From: Diogma glabrata
Lineage: Eukaryota > Arthropoda > Insecta > Diptera > Cylindrotomidae
Reading direction: 5' to 3'
Assembly: GCA_963693315.1 (NCBI GenBank)
Contig: OY856188.1
Location: forward strand, 267,463,114 to 267,527,113
Length of the DNA stretch: 64,000 nt
Under the pieces are notes generated by a model. The model saw only the letters and a list, made by a program, of their open reading frames with translations. It was not told the DNA's origin and searched no databases. The position numbers and the translations under genes were made by a program. This document shows, in pieces, positions 24,465-36,649 of this stretch; the stretch's first letter is position 1; every line of letters starts with the position of its first letter.

Positions 24465-25730
24465 TAGGGTTCCGTTTTTTATACGGAACACTATTGGTGA
24501 GAGTAAGTTTTTCACATTATATCGATTATTTCGTTAATTATAAATGCGATGGACCTGAAATTTGAAGTGCGCATAAAACTAGCCCGTCTACATAAGATGA
24601 AAGATACAAATAAAACTAAAGTTGTTTTCGTTTGGTTTACACGGTTACGATGTGAGACCTTTGAGAAAATGCATTTTTTATAGATTCAAGTAGGGTATCA
24701 TATGAAAGGGCTTCATTTCAGTATTCCTTAAAAATTTATTTTGGAATTTTACATGTCACCATTTTTTGTATAATTTGGAATAATGAAGTTTTCTTCGTGT
24801 TTTCTTACCTTAATTAGCCCCGAACCTAACTGATCGAAAATCTTAAAAATTACTTTGAATGGTAGACAAATTAGTAAGTTATTAATGGAAAATATAGTAA
24901 AGTACCAAATACTAATAATTATATTTATTAAGGGGGTGGAAATGTGGAGTGGTAAAAACACTATTTAAAATGTGGTCGACTGTAACCAAATTTTATTTTT
25001 GTGGTAAGCAGGATTATATAATTATTCGTTTTTATTTTGATTTTATTTGACCCGTTTCTGTGACCTTGCAGACCTTCGATCAAAAACAGTTATGGTTACG
25101 GTTATGTTATGGTCAAAAAAGTGCAAAATTTAGATCGTTTCCCCCCCCTACGTTTCCATACTGATTGACAGAAAATTTTGTAAAAATTCACATAGTTAGG
25201 AAATTTGGTAAATGTTGTATGAAAACTAAAGCGAAGTCTCAAATAATTATATTTCCGTGTGTTTAGGGGACGGGGGTAGAGGGTAAAAAAACCTTTTTTG
25301 TCCCAAGCGAGTGGAGTGTCATTTGAAAGAGCATCTAATTTAAAAATTATTATTTTTAGAATTTTGCAATGCACAGTTTTTGTGTTATTGTAAAAAAAAT
25401 ATTTTTAGTATGTAGCATCTCCACTCACCTGAATTTCGACATTTGATTGGCCGAAAAATAATCACATTTTGATATAAACCATTTACAAGCTGGTGTAATT
25501 GAATCTTTCTTGAGTTACCATAAGCAGCTATGGATAAGATTTAAACTAGAGTAACATTTATTGAGTTATTTTTGATCAATGTAGATTTGATTGTAATTTA
25601 CTACTATTGACATTTACGATTAAACATTTATTTTGTTAGCTGTCTATGGTCTGGCAATATAAAGACATCACAACACAACTTTTTGTCAATAATTCTTGAT
25701 ACTGTGTTCTTTTACATTCACGGAACCCTT
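24465..25730. mobile_element. Element with AGGGTTCCGT inverted ends
   Basis: The left end reads tagggttccgttttttatac (24465-24484) and the right end has acggaaccct (25720-25729), its reverse complement over about 10 bp. Internally, moderately GC stretches alternate with AT-rich ones, and no frame above 90 codons is convincing. A related end with ggttccgtactttgaaaagg is at 59950. Termini of this wording are widespread in insect genomes on non-autonomous elements. Element class is not certain. Confidence 0.5.
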
Positions 25731-25739
25731 GGAACCCGA

Positions 25740-26760
25740 GCGAATTTTTTTTTATTATTATTGTTTTCTATTTTGGTGTTAATATTTTCACATAGTATTA
25801 TACCCATAATGAATTGCTAAAATAATTATCATTTAGGGAGGGTTATGGCCTGGTGGGAAATTTCCACTCGGAAAGGATTCAGCCTATCAATAAAAGTTTT
25901 GCCATGTTTGGCCTTAGGACCAAATGCCAAATATGAATATTTTATCATACCGACTGAGTGCTCAGAGACTTGAAAACAAAGGCTGTGTTATTTGTATGTC
26001 TTGTTGGTGGGGATGGTCTTTCTGAGTCAAAATTTAACTATTCTTTTAAATCTACATATTCTACTATTTAGAATTAAGAATATTTAAATATCTCTTATTT
26101 TCAATAGAAAAATAACCTCTACATAACACCTCCAAAAGCGAGTTACCGGAAAAAATACCGTTTGAGTTTTCAAATAGACGTTAAAAATTTTAAATAGAAC
26201 TCCTGTTTTGGTAATAAATAAACTAAAATAAAAGTGTGTAAAAATGTGTGCTCTCAATGATGTCTGATGGAAAACTAAAATGATTATATTTTTTATTTTA
26301 ACTAAGTACATAATCGCAATCGATCGGAATCGAAATTAATCGTAAATAGTTTTTGAAGATTCAAATGAGATGTTAATTTTGTAGTTGATAGAATTGATAG
26401 AACTTATCAAGTTTTTAAAATACGATAAGTACTTAGTAAGGTGTTGATTTAGGTGCTTATTGAGGTGTAAACAAGAATTTTGACGATCAATAATCTGAAA
26501 ATAGTTTTTTGAGATTCTAAGATGTTAAATAGTGTTTTTTGTAGATTTTGTAGAAGTTAATAAGTTTATCGCAATTAAAAAGTTCTTATTTAAACGCAAC
26601 TAAGGATGAAGAAAACTAAAATAGGTTCATTTCAGAATGTCTACTACTTAAAGTTCGCTAAAGTTCGACTCGGGTTAGTTCGTTGAAGTAATCTTTTAAG
26701 ATTTACACATATAGTCGGATTGGCAATTAAGTCAATCATAGCACATTAAAAAATTATCGT
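25740..26760. other. AT-rich stretch with weak 160-bp duplication
   Basis: Two diverged copies of a segment with aatagtttttgaagatt-like sequence lie at about 26340-26425 and 26500-26580. No gene is seen. The minus-strand 75-codon frame (26084-26311) is not family-like. Confidence 0.35.
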
Positions 26761-26764
26761 TGCT

Positions 26765-27220
26765 TTGAACATGTCATACACTTAATCAAACCATTTGATT
26801 TGGTATTGTAGCTGGTTGTTCTTTTTTTTCAAAACCTAGCAATCTAGATAGTTCCGCAAAACTATTCCAATGTGAACTGAATTCATTGATCTGTCACAAT
26901 TCATTTTAGAACACCAAATCATGCTATCCAACCAGAATATATTGCAAAAGCAATAGTTTCAGCATTTATATCTGGTATTGGAATGGCTTACGGCCAACGG
27001 GTATATCTATCGATAATTGTCACACAATATCGTTGATTTTCAGAAATTGGCAATGGTCCGACAATATCGAGATAGATTTCAAAAAAATTTTGAGATACAA
27101 GAGGGAAAATACGTAAAGGTCTTGCGGTATGACGAGATATTTTTCTTGTTAACAAGCCAGTCAGTTTTGAACCGTTTGTCTTACATCTTTTTTAATTGAT
27201 GGTCAAATGATGATCATGTT
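26765..27220 (-). pseudogene. Gypsy-type integrase core relic
   Basis: Read on the minus strand the frame gives PSIKKDVRQTV (the approach to the zinc-binding end), then LDIVGPLPISENQRYCVTII and DRYTRWP, GWIA-FGV, IVTDQ and SNGLIKC. This order is the D-D-E integrase core of Ty3/Gypsy LTR retrotransposons. The first Asp (LDIVG) and second Asp (VTDQ) survive. The catalytic Glu of SNGLIE is Lys here. Trp, Arg and Gly codons have become stops in at least five places. No LTR is visible nearby, so it is an isolated fragment. Confidence 0.75.
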
Positions 27221-27249
27221 AAGGAGGGGGAGGGGGGGGTTGTACTCGA

Positions 27250-29560
27250 GAGCCCTCCTATTGTGCCCGCTGGATACATTTCATTTAATCGTTTCAATAT
27301 CTCAAAAATTCTAGTGCAGTCAGTTGTGGAAGCGGTGCTCTGACGAATATTAGATACTTTATCACGCAGTGAGATCTATTGATCTTAAATATCTCATTGA
27401 AAAACAGAGTTTTCATAAAAATTGGCAAATATTACTTTTTAATCACACAAAATAAAAATAATGTATGACACTGCCAAAATTTGAATTATGTACATATATG
27501 TCTGTTAGGACTTACAAAACTTTTTTCTGAAATATTTGAGCACTGAATTATGTATTTTTTAGCAATCTTTTTATTTATGTTACTCATGTTTATGTTTTGG
27601 AAAAAACTTGAATTTCAAGTAATCCTGTTTTTTATATTTTTTCCCAAAATACTTCACCAATCTTTGCCGGTTAATAATTATTATTAGTCAAGTATTATTA
27701 TTTATAACAAAAAGCTTTACTCGAACAAAATACTTGGTTTTTACGTTCGATGAACTTTGTTGTTCCACACGAATTATTAATTTATGAAACCTTAGCTTTT
27801 TTTTAACATTACCTTACGCCCACTTTTGCAATATAATAATTTCCACATGATTTTTTTCTTTATCAAATTTATATATAAAAAAAATTATATTAGGAAATAA
27901 TTTCAATCACTTACTGAATAATGATCCTGATTGACATGCTAATGCTGAAGTTATAAAACTTGATAAAAATAACACAAAAACTGTTTTCATTTTTCTTAAT
28001 TTTTCTTTATACTGTTTCTACACTTAAAAGTTCTTTTTATTTTTGGTTTTCTTTTTCTTTGGTTTAACTGAAAAATATAATTGAAAATTATATCTGTCAT
28101 GAACAGAAGTAAATAAAAAGGGGTAGAATTATTATATTTATACACACATATCTTATAGAATTTATAATATATAAAATTAAGAGAACAAAAAGTTACAATA
28201 ATATTACTTCAAGAAGAATTCGTTTCTTTATTTTCATTTTTCTTATTATTTTTATTTTATTCTATTTTCTTTTATAACTTTCTTATGTTACTCTAAGCAA
28301 AATAATTTTTCTTTTTCACTTATGTTTTATTTTTACTTTAATTTATTCCACTTTAGAATAAAAATCAAAACAATTTTCAAGTTTTAGGGTTTTTTTTTCT
28401 TCTAACAGCTTAGATAAAAAAAATTTCTCTATTTTCTTGAAATAATATAAATGTAACTTCTTACTTCTTAAGAAGAAAAATTAAAAAACAAAATAAAATA
28501 AAACTGTTATTAAATTTAAATTAAACAAGGAAACAGATTTAATTCAAAATATTCACTTTATATAAATTTAGTTGTAATTTAAAAACTACAACAATAACAA
28601 AAATATATGTGCTAAGAGAAGATCTTGATCTTGACAACGAAAATATTTTAAATTTTACAAAAAAAAAAACTTCTTAGCAACTAGACTATAAGGCGTCTAA
28701 TGAATTATCATTTTAATATCATTTTGCTTTTATATTCGCAAACAAAACAGAGGATAAAAAATTATTGATGATCTTATGTATATGGTGATTTTTTTTTTTT
28801 TTAATCTTATGTCTTTCTTTTTATTATCATCGATCGATGGATGAAGTTTAATAAAAATAAATAAAAAATTTTGATTAGAATTTTGTATCGGTATTATAAA
28901 AAAAAAAATTTGCAAAGTGAGCAGGAGAGTAGTTAGTTATTTGTGTTTTTTGTTATAGTAATAGAGAAGTATATTAGAACTTACAATCATTAATTTTTTT
29001 TTTCGTTGAATACAAAGCAAATTTATTGACTTAAGAAAAGATTGAATAAATTATAAAAGAAGAATATTTTTTTTAAACTTAACCGACTGGTTCGTATAGA
29101 GCAGTTAGACACTGAATGAATTTACATAAATTTAATTAATGCTTATTAATTTTTAGAAATGACCAATTTTATTTTAGCATTTTATATTGTAACGAAAATG
29201 GTCTGGTTTTGTTTATATTTAATTAAAACTGATTAGTTTCAAGTTGAAGATTTATTTCTTTAGATTGATTAAATTATAAAATGTTGGTTTTTGTTATATA
29301 ATATACGGGTCAAAGTTTTGTATAGTGTAGTGACCATTGTACTCATATTCAGTTTTATATCGTTCTATGACTAATTATATAAAAAGATATTGATCACGTA
29401 TTCGTTGGTATTTAACTTAGAGATATATGGCAAAAACATATCCAAAATTTTATTCGTGGATTTGTATTCATTTAATGGGAATTATAATCCATAATGAGTT
29501 AACATACAACCTCAAGTAAACGTTTTTTATCGATCACAAGATAAAAAACAAGTTGCAAAT
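27250..29560. other. AT-rich, pyrimidine-biased non-coding stretch
   Basis: A G-run (aggggggggg-like) lies at 27225-27240. From 28000 to 28470 the strand is biased to T and C. I see no coding signal. The 28730-28915 minus-strand frame is Ile/Phe/Lys-rich noise. Confidence 0.4.
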
Positions 29561-30070
29561 AAGGTTTAATGCGACAATGCTGCATAACAGCCCAGCTGGG
29601 GCCTCTTCAAATAATCCAATCACTAACGAAGCCACATAGATACCAGGCAATTCCAGGTGTAATTTCCCTTGTCTACACATCTCGGATCACTGAAAGCAAA
29701 ATTCGGTTACTTCAATCCCATTTATGCCAACCGAATGTTTCCTGTCACAATAACCTCAAATTTGTTTGCCTTATCTCCAAAAATACAATTTAGAACTAGT
29801 AGAGGCTATTTCGAATGCCGATCGGAATCAAGATACCTAATAAAGCCTCTGTCTCTAAAAGAAGTCACAGGCGGAATTTTAAAAGGCCCCTAAGAAATAA
29901 AAGGTTTTGTTTGTAACCAGGTTTTTAGTGTTGTAGTTAAGGATCACCTAGTGGTAGATGCCATAGGCAAGCGCAGGATGATGGCAGCATCAGGCCAGCA
30001 AAAGGGAGAAAAATGGTAACGGTCAAATGGCCTTAATGGCCCTAAACCTTTCCAAATGTCATCAACGAGA
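29560..30070 (+). other. Unidentified GC-moderate segment
   Basis: Two overlapping frames (29569-29793 and 29669-29893) hold more balanced amino acids than the flanks but match no family I know. GC-rich sequence at 29915-30015 follows. It lies just left of the LINE relic at 30.2 kb and might be its 5' region. Confidence 0.3.
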
Positions 30071-30075
30071 ATCCA

Positions 30076-30183
30076 GCAGCCAAATTCTGTAACTATGAAG
30101 CGGTGAAGTGATAAAAATTTCTTGGTTTCTTTTCATTAAAAAACTTATCACTTCACTGCTTCACAATTACAGAATTTGGCTGC
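30076..30183. mobile_element. Snap-back MITE, copy 1
   Basis: This 108-bp unit is almost entirely an inverted repeat. About 39 bp from GCAGCCAAATTCTGTAA on the left pairs with its reverse complement on the right, and the spacer is about 30 bp. A second copy is at 34689. No target duplication is evident. Confidence 0.7.
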
Positions 30184-30239
30184 AGGTTTAAAGAGATGGT
30201 GGTTGGCATAGAAATCATGAAAAATTGACAGCATGTGCC

Positions 30240-31370
30240 AATTTACAATCTTTGTTGATGTACAGGATGGCGATCAGTATTCTTGAAAATGTGTGGGTAG
30301 GTGCAAAACTGGAAGTGGTTTATATGATAAAGCTCGAGCTTGGATCCCTCCAATACCCGAAGTCTCAGGAAAAGTGCTGGAAATGTTGAAATACAGCAAT
30401 CCAGAGCTTCGTAGCTACAATTCGAGGATAGCAAATTTAAGCCGACTAAAATTATAGTTATAGCATTCAGCTCAGTTCCTAGCTAAGTTAACCGAGAGGA
30501 TTGGAATGATAAACTTCGGTTTACGAGCAGTTACTCTGCAAGTGTACTGGAAGTATGAGGTCAAGTATAAGATAGGCGCGCTTGAATATTTGGAGGATTT
30601 GAGGACACAGTTTACCTCGGCTAAAGAAGGTCGCACGACCAGTATCTCTGATTCTCAAACAACTGTTACCGATAGTGACACATGCTCAACGAATACGGAA
30701 AAATTTTTATTGGTGCGATAGGTTCTTAACTGTCTGATTATTATTCTGACTCAAGTAGCGTGAACAGAACACGATAAATTTTTTTTCTAGTCAACCTTCA
30801 CAACTATAAGGAAGCGACTGTTGCTCTTCTGCTTGAATTGGTAAAACATGAGCTGAATATTGTCTTGATTCAAGAACCATCTGTCTTCAATGACCGAGTT
30901 GTTGTACTGAAAACTAGAAACTGTTGTTTGTAAAAACTCAGTAAAGATCGTTCCTGCATTATGGTTAAACGCAAACTAAACATTTTTCTACTTAAAGAAC
31001 ATAGCGATGCAGAAATAATGAAGTGGTACTGTATTGATTATTTTATGGTTAATTCCTGCGATATTCAAAGAGCCATCAACAACACAAGTCCCGTGCCGAT
31101 CGACCACACGGTTTTGGATGTGGGAGTGGAAGAGTCGCTAGTCAGCTGGATCGACCTGCTAATTAAGAAAAGGGTAGTCAGGACGGTTTGTACTCTATAC
31201 GCAAATGCGGTAAGAAGGTGTATACCGCAAAATGGAGTACTACCATCCCTTATTTGGAACTTAGTTATAAATCATATGTTGCTAAACTTGAAAGGGTTAG
31301 GCTTTAAAGTGGCCTTTAATGTGGATGATGTTGCTTTTGGCGTATAGTTGGCCAATATTTTTGTATGCCT
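30240..31370 (+). mobile_element. LINE relic of the I/R1/LOA group
   Basis: From 30330 to 30720 a gag-like ORF1 end is readable in pieces (ARAWIPPIPEVSGKVLEML, then GLRAVTLQVY). Near 30850 an endonuclease start is seen (NIVLIQEPSVFN). At 31050 comes the RT palm (CDIQRAINNTSP, then DVGVEESLVSWIDLLIKKRV), followed by GVLPSLIWNLVINHML and the catalytic region as NVDDVAFGV. The AWIP and NLV motifs fit I/R1/LOA-type LINEs rather than RTE or Jockey. The rest of the endonuclease and the RT fingers are missing between 31020 and 31050. Confidence 0.65.
30961..31347 (+). pseudogene. Endonuclease-RT deletion fusion of the LINE relic
   Basis: One 128-codon frame runs from an endonuclease N-terminal piece (KLNIFLLKEHSDAEIM) straight into the RT palm (NSCDIQRAINN with the first catalytic Asp). 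It then reaches NVDDVAFGV, which replaces the usual YADDVAI, and stops. The fusion lacks most of the endonuclease and the fingers domain. It keeps two of the palm motifs but cannot encode an enzyme. Confidence 0.6.
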
Positions 31371-33370
31371 TGTCAGGAATTTAATGCAAAGTATTTTTAG
31401 AAATTTGAAGTCGACCTTTTCCGATGTTTTTGAAACTTCGGTGATCGTTACTATAGTAAAAAAAATTAAAATGTGTTTTTTTATTTTTCACTAGTTTTGA
31501 CACAAGGTGGCTCGAAATTTCATAAGAAATTTAGTGACAGTCAAACAATAAAGTAAAATTGTGTTCAAATGGGTTATTTCCTTTCCTTTTTGTTTCCTAA
31601 AACTGATGGCTAAATCCAAAAAATAAATTCAATTTAGTAACAAAAAATGTGAAAGTTGTACATTTTCATGCAATGGATGGTGAATTTTCTTTGACAATCA
31701 ATATAAAATTCATATAACACTATTTTACAAAAAAATCTCCCTAAATCTAAAAGCTAATATCGAATATCATATGCATTTTGTTAGGTTAGTTTTTGTTTTA
31801 GAGATATTCGCGAAAAACCAATTTTGTTCGTGAAAGGAAATGTTATTCCAGTTTTTGAATCTCATATTTTACAAAACAAACAAATTTAATATATTAATAA
31901 AACAAGTGCATAACAAATATACAAACAAACATTTTAAGCAATTTTTGTAAAAATCATCAAGGATTCTGGAAGTTACACTCAACAACGGTTGAAAAATAAA
32001 GAAAAATTCACGTTTTTTTATTTTTTCCATATTCTAAATTTTGAACAAATAATGTTTTGAAATTTTTGAATTTCTTGGAGCCTATAGTAAATTCAGCTCC
32101 TATTGTTTTTGAGTAAAAACACGAATATTGGTGCAATTTGCACCAAGTTGTTCAAGTTTTTCGAAAACAAAACAAAACTGTAAATTTGAAAAAAAACATT
32201 TTTGCTAAGAATAATTTAAATTCTTCAATATAATTGATTTATAAAGTGATAGTTATTCTGAGAGTTATATTGAATTCGTGTTTAGCAAGACAAAATCCAT
32301 AAGAAAAAATGGTTTTTTTTTAGGGAAACAAAAAATGTTCAAAATTTTTAAACAAGGGTAATTATAATTATCATAAACAGTAAATCTAAATAAGAATTAA
32401 ATATTTTAAGTAATTTTTAAAAATATTACAAAATTTATAAAAAATTTGAAATTAATTATGTGATTTTCGCATTACATCTTTTCAAGCAAGAGCTATAGTG
32501 ATGACATAAAATATTAAGAAACAATACAATTTTAAATTATAAACATTGAGAAAATCGAAACCTTTCTTATTTTTTGTCAATGAATACTCTAATGGGGGTT
32601 TCTCGTTAACGAATCAAATTGCCTGTCTGTTATTTGAGTATGTTTTGATTCAAAAACTAAATTTTAGAAAAACCAAAAAAAAAGAAAAGAAAAATTGGTA
32701 CTTTTGGATTTTGGCATCTTTAAAAATTCTAGTTTTTGAAAAATTTGAAATGAAAGATTTCATGTAAAATAAGTAAAAAATTCTTCACTGTAATTTTTTT
32801 ATTAAGTCTTATTTAATACCTTCTAAACAAAAAAAGTTTAATAGAATCGGTATACTGGTTTTTAGTAAATGCCACGAAGAACAAAAATATTCGATCTAAT
32901 AATATATTTAAATATAAAAGTGATTCCTTTTATATATAAAAGTGATTCCAAAACTTAATTGAGCAAAAATATTCCCGCTGGAAGGTATTCCATTCCGTAG
33001 TCTCTTGCCGGTTGAAATTGTTGCGATAGAAGAGACCACAGATTGAAGTATAATGTAATATCTGTAAGGGATATTGACACTTTAACCGTAAAGTCAGATA
33101 ACAACCAAGTTTCTAAAGATGACTCTCATCACTTCGAAAGTAGCTTAACAAGATGACTGGTCAGTTTAAGATCCTGCTCGCCTGGGTGCCAGGACATATC
33201 GGTATAATTGGGTATCTGAAGCCCAACGAACTCTTATAACAAGGCACTTTTTGTCATGTATCATAAAAGCATTGCAAGTTTGGAAATATCGCTGACTGTT
33301 TGCAAATTGCTACTCCAAAAGGAATCGAAAACGCTCACAAAGGTAAGACGGTCATAGGAAACCACACGGA
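31370..33370. other. AT-rich non-coding stretch
   Basis: T- and A-rich sequence with no recognisable element. Frames are Lys/Phe/Leu-rich. Confidence 0.45.
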
Positions 33371-33378
33371 CTAAAATA

Positions 33379-33785
33379 TGTTTTATTTCTAATCAAAATG
33401 CAGTTGTCTCAACCTCGCCGTGGGGACGGGTTTGGCTAATCGAACTCCGAAATTGATTCAACAGCTGTACACGTACAGAATGGTGTAGTTGAGACAACCG
33501 CAAATAATGTTTATGTGAAAATTAAATTCAGTTCAATTAATTTCAAATATGTACTCTATTTTAAAATGAAAAATTCATGATAAAAGGTCAAAGAAAATTT
33601 TTTCACGGAAATAATTTTTAAGTATAGTATATGTAAATAGTAAATAGTCTTTATTCAAATGTAAATATTTTTTATTCAACTACTGTTATATTGCTTATAA
33701 TACTTTACATTTTAAATAAACCTCATTCCATTGTCAGGATTATGTTTACCTGTAGTTGTCGCTATCACCATGAAATCCTTTGCAA
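33379..33785. mobile_element. Short relative of the 36.2-39.6 kb composite element
   Basis: The left part (tttctaatcaaaatgcagtt, then caacctcgccgtgggg) matches 36200-36240. The right part (aaattcatgataaaaggtca, then ttacattttaaataaacct) matches 39425-39600. This copy is about 400 bp and lacks family B satellites and the nested array. A short inverted repeat, gcagttgtctcaac against gttgagacaaccgc, occurs at 33403 and 33477. The outermost CACTGAAAA ends are not visible, so it is truncated. Confidence 0.6.
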
Positions 33786-33862
33786 GTATTTTTGCTTTGT
33801 TTGAGTAATAACTTGAGGTTTTTATTGCTCAGGTTCTCAATTGAGGTTCTCATTGCACACGT

Positions 33863-34115
33863 TTATATAGTTTATATAGCGTGCCGCTTGATTCAAGACA
33901 GACGCTCGCTCCAAGCCGCCCATGACTTGGAGAGCAGACGCTTGAGTCGCATTGGTTGTATGGCGCCAATTCGCCATGATGTAGCGTCATTGACTAAGCA
34001 GTTTTTACACTGCTTGTCTCCAATACACCAACCTAATTCTGTCAGCATTACCTAGGCAGCACGGCGTTGACGTCGAATTTCGGATTTCGCTACCTTTTCG
34101 AATTTCGCTACCTGA
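33863..34115 (-). mobile_element. Isolated RTE 5' UTR fragment
   Basis: On the minus strand this matches the RTE 5' UTRs at 14770 and 61150 (gtagcgaaatccgaaattcg, gctgacagaattagg, and the GC-rich monomer with the TATATAAA box). It then stops, and no endonuclease sequence follows. RTE insertions are normally truncated at the 5' end, so a copy with only the 5' end is unusual. Confidence 0.75.
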
Positions 34116-34119
34116 ACAG

Positions 34120-34685
34120 TTGAACCACAACTCTACAAGTCTATTAATTCGACATGGAAATGAGTTTGAAAAACATTTGGTGAACATTTAACAACTACAT
34201 GGATCAATCGAATCAGAGGATTTACTTGGAGTAAGGGTAACGAAAAGCCCGAAAACTACGATTGCAATCATCTATTTCTGGGTCTGTTTCTAAAACTAAT
34301 AAAAAACTAAAACAATCAAAACTTAGAACGCGTCTAGGCTACCACGAAAGATAAATGGCTATGGCGACCCTTCCTGACTGGACACACCGAAACTTTTACA
34401 TAATATAACGAACGAATATAACATTTTATCAACGTTTTATGAAAATCTCTACAAAACTGTAGGGAAAGAAAGGCCATAAAAAAGCACTTAATCTTATATG
34501 CCATGTTTCTTTAAAAATTGATTTTCATGATATTAGAACTTATAAAGGTTTCAAGTATTCAAGTAGACCCCGCCCTCTTTGTCCAATTTTCAAAAGAATG
34601 CAGACCTTTCATTTTCAAATGAATGTGGCTCATATACCAAAGTTACACAAGGAAAATACCTCATCACAATTACCTAAACATCAGT
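34120..34685. other. Unidentified segment
   Basis: Mixed composition. No family is recognised. Confidence 0.3.
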
Positions 34686-34688
34686 TCT

Positions 34689-34795
34689 GCAGCTAAATTC
34701 TGTAACAGTGAAACAGTGGAGTGATCAGGTTTTAAATTAGAAAAAATGAAGAATTTTTAACACTTCGCTGCTTAACAGCTACAAAATTTAGCTTA
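34689..34795. mobile_element. Snap-back MITE, copy 2
   Basis: The inverted repeat GCAGCTAAATTCTGTAAC with its partner ending in aaatttagct matches the arms of the unit at 30076 with several substitutions. The length is about 107 bp, the same as copy 1. Confidence 0.6.
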
Positions 34796-34809
34796 ACAGT
34801 TACAAAATT

Positions 34810-36180
34810 TTTATAAGAAATCCACAGAAAAAGATGATGCGTGGCATCTCATATCCAGTGACCACAATTCTCTGTAATTATATTTATACTCAAATGTGAT
34901 ATAATCATTTGTCGAACGAGACTTTAAAGTGTAACCTAAAATCGTTGAAAAAGTTTCTGACACTTACTAATGAATGATGATATCATCTTTCAATTTTTTA
35001 AACACAGCAACAAAATTACCAATTTCTTTCAAATCTAATTTTCAACGCTGTTCATAAATCAAAGCTTGGATGTGAATTAACATTAGTAAGTTTTGGAAAA
35101 TAAAACTTATTACCTCGCTCACAGGTTATCAAATGGGCTTCTCATTACTCAATTCAAAAACTGCTACCTCACAACGTTCTTAGCCATATTTTTTATATTA
35201 CATAACTCTGACTGACCAGCATTATTCAATTTCTTTTTAACACAATTATTTAATCGTAAACATCATTCATGCCAGTTTTGCAGTTCAACTTTAACTTTAC
35301 ATTTTTTACATACATTTTTTCCATTATCTTTTATTCTTTCATTTGGAGAATAATTTGACACATTCACATAAAATACATCAGTTGAAAGAAATCTACCTTC
35401 AATACCATAATCATTATTTCCGAAAGTGAGTTTTTTGAAAGGTTTCTTAGAAGACAAACATGACGAAAGTTGGTTTATTATAGTATAACAGTGCTTCGAT
35501 ATTCGTTGGAGATAGGTTCTCACGACACTTGGACTGCAGAACTTTTAAATATATACCAAAAACTATTTAAATTTAGTTGGGCAAAAACTCTAAACCGTCA
35601 GCCAGATTAGAATCAATCCGCTTTGAAAGTTATGGAAAAAGAATAGTTCTCAGAATAGTTTGTCTAAAACACGCCAAATGGTCTCTGAAATTAAAGAAAT
35701 TTTTACTTTTTAGTCCAAACACACAATCTTGTACTCCTAAAAAAATTCATATGGCAATTTCAATGGGATACATTACTTTGTATTTATTTATAAAAATCTT
35801 TGGAAGCTTTGAATGTGTTAAATGACATTATTTGATGTGCTGTAAAATAACTCATCAGACGTTACGACAAAATCTTAAATGATGTTTCGATTCGGACTGA
35901 TGATAAAGAGCATCTAACTATCCTTTGGAAAGGCAGACAAGAGTAATCAACACAACAAATAAGGATTGGTCTGATATTTATTGAACTTCGAGAGAAGTAT
36001 CCAACAGATCTCCTGTTTCCTGTTTCCTTTTTAATTGTGCTTTTCTTCGAACACAAACTTAAAATTTCCCCATATAATCTCAATATAAAATGCTAGTCAA
36101 CCATTTCCATTTATCAATTCAATAAACATTTCTAGTCAAAAAAGAAAATTTTCTCTTCTACAACTACAGACAAACATTCT
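34810..36180. other. AT-rich stretch, mostly uninformative
   Basis: Apart from the 35263-35523 frame I see nothing coding or structured. Confidence 0.35.
35263..35523 (-). other. Unrecognised 86-codon open frame
   Basis: The frame is less AT-biased in amino-acid content than other small frames here (for example KKPFKKLTFGNNDYGIEGRF, then CKKCKVKVELQ). It is preceded on its own strand by ttctgcag, which could be a 3' splice site. It has no family match I recognise and no neighbouring exon that I can identify. The 'M' start is a GTG, so if real it would be an internal exon. Confidence 0.2.
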
Positions 36181-36249
36181 ACACTGAAAAAACTCGTTTT
36201 ATTTTTAATCAAAATGCAGTAGTTTCAACCTCGCCGTGGGCGGCTATTT

Positions 36250-36640
36250 TAGCAATTCTTAAAAAATCAAAAATTGAAACTTTTTTCAAAATTCTAAATA
36301 TATATATAAAATTCAAATTTTTTTTTCAAAATTCTAAAACTATTCCAAAAATTAGAATAAAATCAAATATTTAAACTTTTTCTAGATTCTAATAATATTC
36401 CAAAAATTCTTACAAAATTCAAAAATTCAAACTATTTCCATAATTCTAAAAATATTGCAAAAATTATTACAATATCAAAAATTGAAACTTTTTCCAAAAT
36501 TATTAAAATTATAATAAACTCAAAAATTTTAAATTTTTTAAAATTCTAAAAATATTCCAAAAATTCTTACAAAACCAAAAATTGAAACTTTTTAAAATTC
36601 CAAAAATATTTCAAAAACTATAACAAATTGAAAAATTTAC
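36250..36640. repeat. Family B 52-58-bp satellite units
   Basis: Six to seven diverged units of the pattern aaaattctaaaaatattgcaaaaatta, with an internal gaaactttttc, are visible. The same satellite is at 13230-13510 (reverse), 53000-53420 and 54340-54590. Confidence 0.75.
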
Positions 36641-36649
36641 GTAAACAAA

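Noticed and set aside
28000..29560. Nuclear copy of mitochondrial DNA, suggested by extreme AT content
   Set aside because: No mitochondrial gene or rRNA wording is recognisable on either strand.
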